Below are positions 6,032 to 8,745 of a DNA stretch of 8,745 nt, piece after piece. Origin of the DNA: Terrisporobacter sp. GTDB taxonomy: Bacteria > Bacillota_A > Clostridia > Peptostreptococcales > Peptostreptococcaceae. A program made the position numbers and the translations under genes. The notes below the pieces were generated by a model. That model was not told the DNA's origin. It saw only the letters and a program-made list of their open reading frames with translations, and did not search any database. The number at the start of each line of letters is the position of its first letter. The first letter of the stretch is position 1. The DNA lies in the NCBI GenBank assembly GCA_029851945.1, contig JARKUZ010000028.1, positions 1-8,745 of the forward strand. Direction: 5' to 3'.

Positions 6032-6041
6032 TATGCATAAT
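6030..6041. repeat. 12-bp palindrome ATTATGCATAAT
   Basis: A perfect uninterrupted palindrome sits directly next to the 6003-6031 inverted repeat, in the divergent control region of the coat and RNase J genes. It could be a regulator binding site, but no known regulator is assigned. Confidence 0.35.
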
Positions 6042-6069
6042 GTGCAAATAATAATAGTAAGTAGAATGG

Positions 6070-6097
6070 TTGAGAATAACTTTTTTAAGTTTAAATA
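6070..6097 (+). promoter_or_regulatory. Candidate promoter for RNase J
   Basis: TTGAGA (6070-6075, five of six consensus) is followed after 16 bases by TAAATA (6092-6097), a poor -10; TTAAAT one base earlier is an alternative. It lies about 30 bases before the ATG at 6131. Confidence 0.35.
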
Positions 6098-6130
6098 AAA
6101 AAAGAAAAAGACAGTAAAAGGAGAATCATA

Positions 6131-7798
6131 ATGAGAAAAAGAAGATGTGTAAAAGTAATTCCTCTTGGAGGATTAGGCGAGATAGGAAAAAATATTACAG
6201 CAATAGAATACGAAGATGAAATTATAGTAATAGATTGTGGTATTTCATTTCCAGATGAAGATATGTATGGAGTGGATTTAGTAATACCAGATGTAACATA
6301 TCTAATAGAGAACAAAGAAAAAGTTAAAGGTTTGTTTTTAACCCATGGTCATGAAGATCATATAGGAGCAATACCTTATATATTAAAACAAATAAATATG
6401 CCTATTTATGGGACAAGACTTACATTAGGTTTAGTTGAAAATAAACTAGAGGAACATAATATGCTGGATATGGTAACAATACATCCAGTAGATAGTGGAG
6501 ATATAGTAACTTTAGATAAAATTAAAGTTGAATTTATAAAAGCTACGCACTCTATAGCAGATGCGTGCTCTCTTGCTATAACAACTCCGATTGGTACAAT
6601 AATTCATACAGGAGATTTTAAAATAGACTATACTCCGATAGATGGAAGAGTTATGGATTTAAATAGATTTTCGATGTTAGGTAAAAAAGAAGTATTATTA
6701 TTATTAGCTGACAGTACAAACATAGAAAGACAAGGACATTCATTGTCAGAGAAAACTATTGGTGAGACTTTAAATAGAATTTTTGATGGAGCTAAAGGAA
6801 GAATTATAGTTGCCACATTTGCATCTAATATACACAGAATGCAACAAATTGTTAATGCATCAGTAAAAGAAAATAGAAAAATTGTATTCAGTGGAAGAAG
6901 TATGGAAAATGTATCTAGAGTAGCAATTGAGTTAGGCTATTTGGATATACCACCAGAATATTTAATTGATATAGATGATATGAATAGATATCCTGATGAA
7001 AATATAACTATAATAACTACTGGAAGTCAAGGAGAAGCAGGAGCTGGTCTTTCAAGGATTGCTTTTGGAAGTCATAAAAAAATAGAAATTCACCGAGATG
7101 ATTTATTTATTATTTCAGCATCACCTATTCCTGGTAATGATAAAGTTGTATCTAAAGTTATCAATCAATTATTTAGAAAAGGGGTAGAAGTTATTTATGA
7201 AGATTTAGAAGATATACATGTATCAGGGCATGCTTATCAAGAAGAATTAAAGTTAATTCATACTTTAGTTAAACCTAAGTATTTTATGCCAGTTCATGGT
7301 GAATATAGACATTTAAAACATCATGGAGATTTAGCTATAAAATTAGGAATGGATCCGAAAAATATTTTTGTATTGGAAACAGGACAGGTTCTTGAAATTA
7401 CATCTAAAGGTGCGAGTGCTACAGAGACAGTTCATACAGGAATATTATATGTGGATGGCCTTGGTGTAGGAGATGTAGGTAATATAGTTTTAAGAGATAG
7501 AAGAAATCTTGCCAAAGATGGTATGGTAATTGTTGTAGTTGCCATAGATAGAACTAATTATGAAATAGTTTCTGGACCAGATGTAATAACTAGAGGTTTC
7601 ATATATGTTAGAGAGTCAGAAGATTTAATAAATGAAATAAAAAATATATCTAGAGAAAAACTTGAGAATTGTTTAGAACAAGAGATAATTGAGTGGCAAG
7701 TATTAAAGGGAAGTGTAAAAAAATCTGTAGAACAATTACTATATGATAAAACAAAAAGAAGACCTAGTGTATTCCCTATAATAATGGAAATAGAATAG
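6131..7798 (+). CDS. rnj: Ribonuclease J (metallo-beta-lactamase/beta-CASP RNase)
   Basis: This is a cytoplasmic 5'-to-3' exo- and endoribonuclease for mRNA turnover and rRNA/5'-end maturation in Firmicutes. The 555 residues equal the length of Bacillus subtilis RNase J1 and J2. The catalytic core is intact: HGHEDH at 72-77 (H72, H74, D76, H77), H140 in ATHS, D162 in HTGDFK, and H389 in MPVHGEYRH. The beta-CASP domain spans about 215-345 with ATFASNIHR, FSGRSM, TTGSQGE and SASPIPGN; HVSGHA (363-368) is the conserved C-terminal motif of the nuclease core. A C-terminal domain of about 110 residues follows, with GPDVITRGF (482-490), needed for dimerisation. All catalytic residues are present, so it is J1-like in being active. 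The ATG follows AAAAGGAGA (6116-6124) at good spacing. No intrinsic terminator is visible after the stop. Confidence 0.96.
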   Translation: MRKRRCVKVIPLGGLGEIGKNITAIEYEDEIIVIDCGISFPDEDMYGVDLVIPDVTYLIENKEKVKGLFLTHGHEDHIGAIPYILKQINMPIYGTRLTLGLVENKLEEHNMLDMVTIHPVDSGDIVTLDKIKVEFIKATHSIADACSLAITTPIGTIIHTGDFKIDYTPIDGRVMDLNRFSMLGKKEVLLLLADSTNIERQGHSLSEKTIGETLNRIFDGAKGRIIVATFASNIHRMQQIVNASVKENRKIVFSGRSMENVSRVAIELGYLDIPPEYLIDIDDMNRYPDENITIITTGSQGEAGAGLSRIAFGSHKKIEIHRDDLFIISASPIPGNDKVVSKVINQLFRKGVEVIYEDLEDIHVSGHAYQEELKLIHTLVKPKYFMPVHGEYRHLKHHGDLAIKLGMDPKNIFVLETGQVLEITSKGASATETVHTGILYVDGLGVGDVGNIVLRDRRNLAKDGMVIVVVAIDRTNYEIVSGPDVITRGFIYVRESEDLINEIKNISREKLENCLEQEIIEWQVLKGSVKKSVEQLLYDKTKRRPSVFPIIMEIE

Positions 7799-7828
7799 GA
7801 AATATATTAAATATAGGGATTTATATTA

Positions 7829-7837
7829 TGATATAAT
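7829..7837 (+). promoter_or_regulatory. Extended -10 promoter of the ABC transporter operon
   Basis: TGATATAAT (7829-7837) is a perfect extended -10 element (TGn plus TATAAT). No recognisable -35 lies upstream, which is common for this class. Transcription would start near 7844, leaving a leader of about 30 bases before the TTG at 7873. This gives the ABC genes a promoter of their own despite only 74 bases separating them from RNase J. Confidence 0.55.
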
Positions 7838-7860
7838 TGATTTACAGATTTTTTAGAATA

Positions 7861-7875
7861 GAGGGGAAGCAGTTG
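7861..7875 (+). promoter_or_regulatory. Ribosome binding site that sets the TTG start of the ABC ATPase
   Basis: GAGGGG (7861-7866) ends 6 bases before TTG at 7873-7875. The alternative in-frame TTG at 7837 overlaps the -10 box, has no ribosome binding site, and would add 12 residues not typical of the family. Confidence 0.7.
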
Positions 7876-8577
7876 AGTGAATATATAGAATTTAAAGACG
7901 TAAAAAAAATATATAAAATGGGTGAAGTCAATATAGAAGCATTAAGTGGTGTTGATTTTACCGTGAAAAAAGGTGAATTTGTTGTAGTAGCTGGTGCCAG
8001 TGGTGCTGGAAAAAGTACAATATTAAATATTTTAGGTGGGATGGATAGCCCAACTAGTGGTCAAATAATTGTAGATAATAATGAAATTAATAAGTATAGT
8101 GGCAAAGAATTAATTACCTATAGAAGATATGATATAGGTTTTGTATTTCAATTTTACAATTTAGTACAAAATTTAACTGCTAGAGAAAACGTTGAACTAG
8201 CTACACAAATATGCAAAAGTCCATTAGATATTGATGAGGTTATGGAAGCTGTTGGACTTGGGCATAGAAAAAATAATTTTCCAGCTCAATTATCTGGTGG
8301 AGAACAGCAAAGAGTAGCAATTGCTAGAGCTCTTGCCAAAAATCCTAAATTACTTCTTTGTGATGAACCAACAGGAGCATTGGATTATAATACAGGAAAA
8401 GCAATATTAAAGCTTTTACAAGACACATGTAGAAAAATGAAAATGACAGTTATAATAATAACTCATAACTTGGCTTTAACACCTATGGGAGATAAAGTTA
8501 TAAAAGTTAAAAATGGAAAGATAAGTAGTATTACTATCAATGAAAATCCAACACCAGTTGAAAGGATAGAGTGGTAG
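7873..8577 (+). CDS. ABC transporter ATP-binding protein (MacB/LolD-type)
   Basis: This is the cytoplasmic ATPase of an export-type or MacB-like transporter, 234 residues from the TTG start chosen here. It carries all nucleotide-binding motifs: Walker [10 protein letters not shown] (41-49), Q-loop Q93 in FVFQFYNL, signature LSGGEQQR (140-147), Walker [10 protein letters not shown] (160-168), D-loop ALD (169-171) and switch H198 in [14 protein letters not shown], where most families have GPSGSGKST, and the Q-loop [16 protein letters not shown] are usual for ATPases that pair with FtsX-like permeases. The permease gene begins one base after the stop, so the two are surely co-translated. The substrate is unknown; in Firmicutes such systems serve peptide or antimicrobial export or resistance, or cell-envelope tasks. 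No two-component system is visible on this side. Confidence 0.92.
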   Translation: MSEYIEFKDVKKIYKMGEVNIEALSGVDFTVKKGEFVVVAGASGAGKSTILNILGGMDSPTSGQIIVDNNEINKYSGKELITYRRYDIGFVFQFYNLVQNLTARENVELATQICKSPLDIDEVMEAVGLGHRKNNFPAQLSGGEQQRVAIARALAKNPKLLLCDEPTGALDYNTGKAILKLLQDTCRKMKMTVIIITHNLALTPMGDKVIKVKNGKISSITINENPTPVERIEW

Positions 8578-8578
8578 T

Positions 8579-8745
8579 ATGAGAAATGCTTTAAATAAAG
8601 ATTTTATAAGAGATATTGTAAAATCAAAGGGAAGATTTATATCTATAGTGGCAATAGTTGCATTAGGTGTAGCATTTTTTACTGGTATAAAATCTGCACC
8701 TCTTGTAATGCAAAAATCTTCTGATAAATATTATGATGATTATAA
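8579..8745 (+). CDS. FtsX-like ABC transporter permease, N-terminal part (runs off right edge)
   Basis: The ATG at 8579 comes one base after the ATPase stop, so the pair is translationally coupled; AAAGGA at 8561-8566 is a weak, somewhat distant ribosome binding site. Fifty-five codons are visible. They start MRNALNKDFIRDIVKSKGRF and go into a first hydrophobic helix at about residues 20-36 (ISIVAIVALGVAFFTGI), then KSAPLVMQKSSDKYYDDY. The basic amphipathic lead, the KSKGRFISI entry to the helix and the following acidic/Tyr stretch match the beginning of large FtsX-family permeases, with a long extracellular domain after helix one. The full length and the substrate cannot be judged here. Confidence 0.8.
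   Translation, partial: MRNALNKDFIRDIVKSKGRFISIVAIVALGVAFFTGIKSAPLVMQKSSDKYYDDY

Noticed and set aside
6031..6041. CATAATTTA on the minus strand as a sigma-K-like -10 for the coat gene
   Set aside because: The -10 pattern fits, but no AC -35 at the required 16-17 base distance was found; the nearest is about 21 bases away.
6091..6315. 74-codon minus-strand frame over the start of RNase J
   Set aside because: Antisense to the conserved RNase J N-terminus; Ser/Ile/Leu-rich shadow.
6628..6816. 62-codon minus-strand frame inside RNase J
   Set aside because: Antisense to the beta-CASP coding region without a ribosome binding site.

Overview
The window is very AT-rich, with tightly packed genes, strong AGGAGG-type ribosome binding sites, ATA/AGA/TTA-heavy codon use, a spore coat protein and a single-polypeptide RNase J. 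This points to an endospore-forming low-GC Firmicute of the class Clostridia. The protein style suggests Peptostreptococcaceae (Clostridioides/Paraclostridium/Romboutsia-like), but the species cannot be fixed from the sequence alone. Most of the window is ordinary chromosomal core and housekeeping sequence.

Layout from left to right. (1) Positions 1-124 are the 5' end of an insertion sequence reading leftward off the edge. It shows an IS3-family (IS150-group-like) terminal inverted repeat, an internal promoter, and the first 18 codons of an OrfA-type transposase whose ribosome binding site sits in one arm of a 14-bp perfect hairpin. (2) pepT (tripeptidase T) and a small two-helix membrane protein follow on the + strand. 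(3) A MATE-family efflux pump on + converges on a cyclase/kynurenine-formamidase-like hydrolase on -, with a symmetric bidirectional terminator between them. (4) The cyclase gene is divergent from an M20D amidohydrolase gene; their predicted promoters overlap at the -35 boxes. (5) The amidohydrolase converges on a CotF-like spore coat protein on -, with a terminator between them. (6) The coat gene is divergent from RNase J on +. (7) An ABC transporter ATPase and the start of its FtsX-like permease follow, with their own extended -10 promoter, and run off the right edge.

Functionally, pepT, the M20D amidohydrolase and the cyclase-family hydrolase all cleave amide or peptide-type bonds. This fits an amino-acid- and peptide-fermenting lifestyle, but only the cyclase/amidohydrolase pair has an arrangement (shared divergent control region) suggesting joint regulation. 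The MATE pump and the ABC system are two separate membrane exporters. RNase J is the essential-type mRNA-processing enzyme of the region. No tRNA, rRNA, CRISPR array, prophage or novel defence system was seen. The most interesting element is the fold-back control region of the insertion sequence at the left edge.
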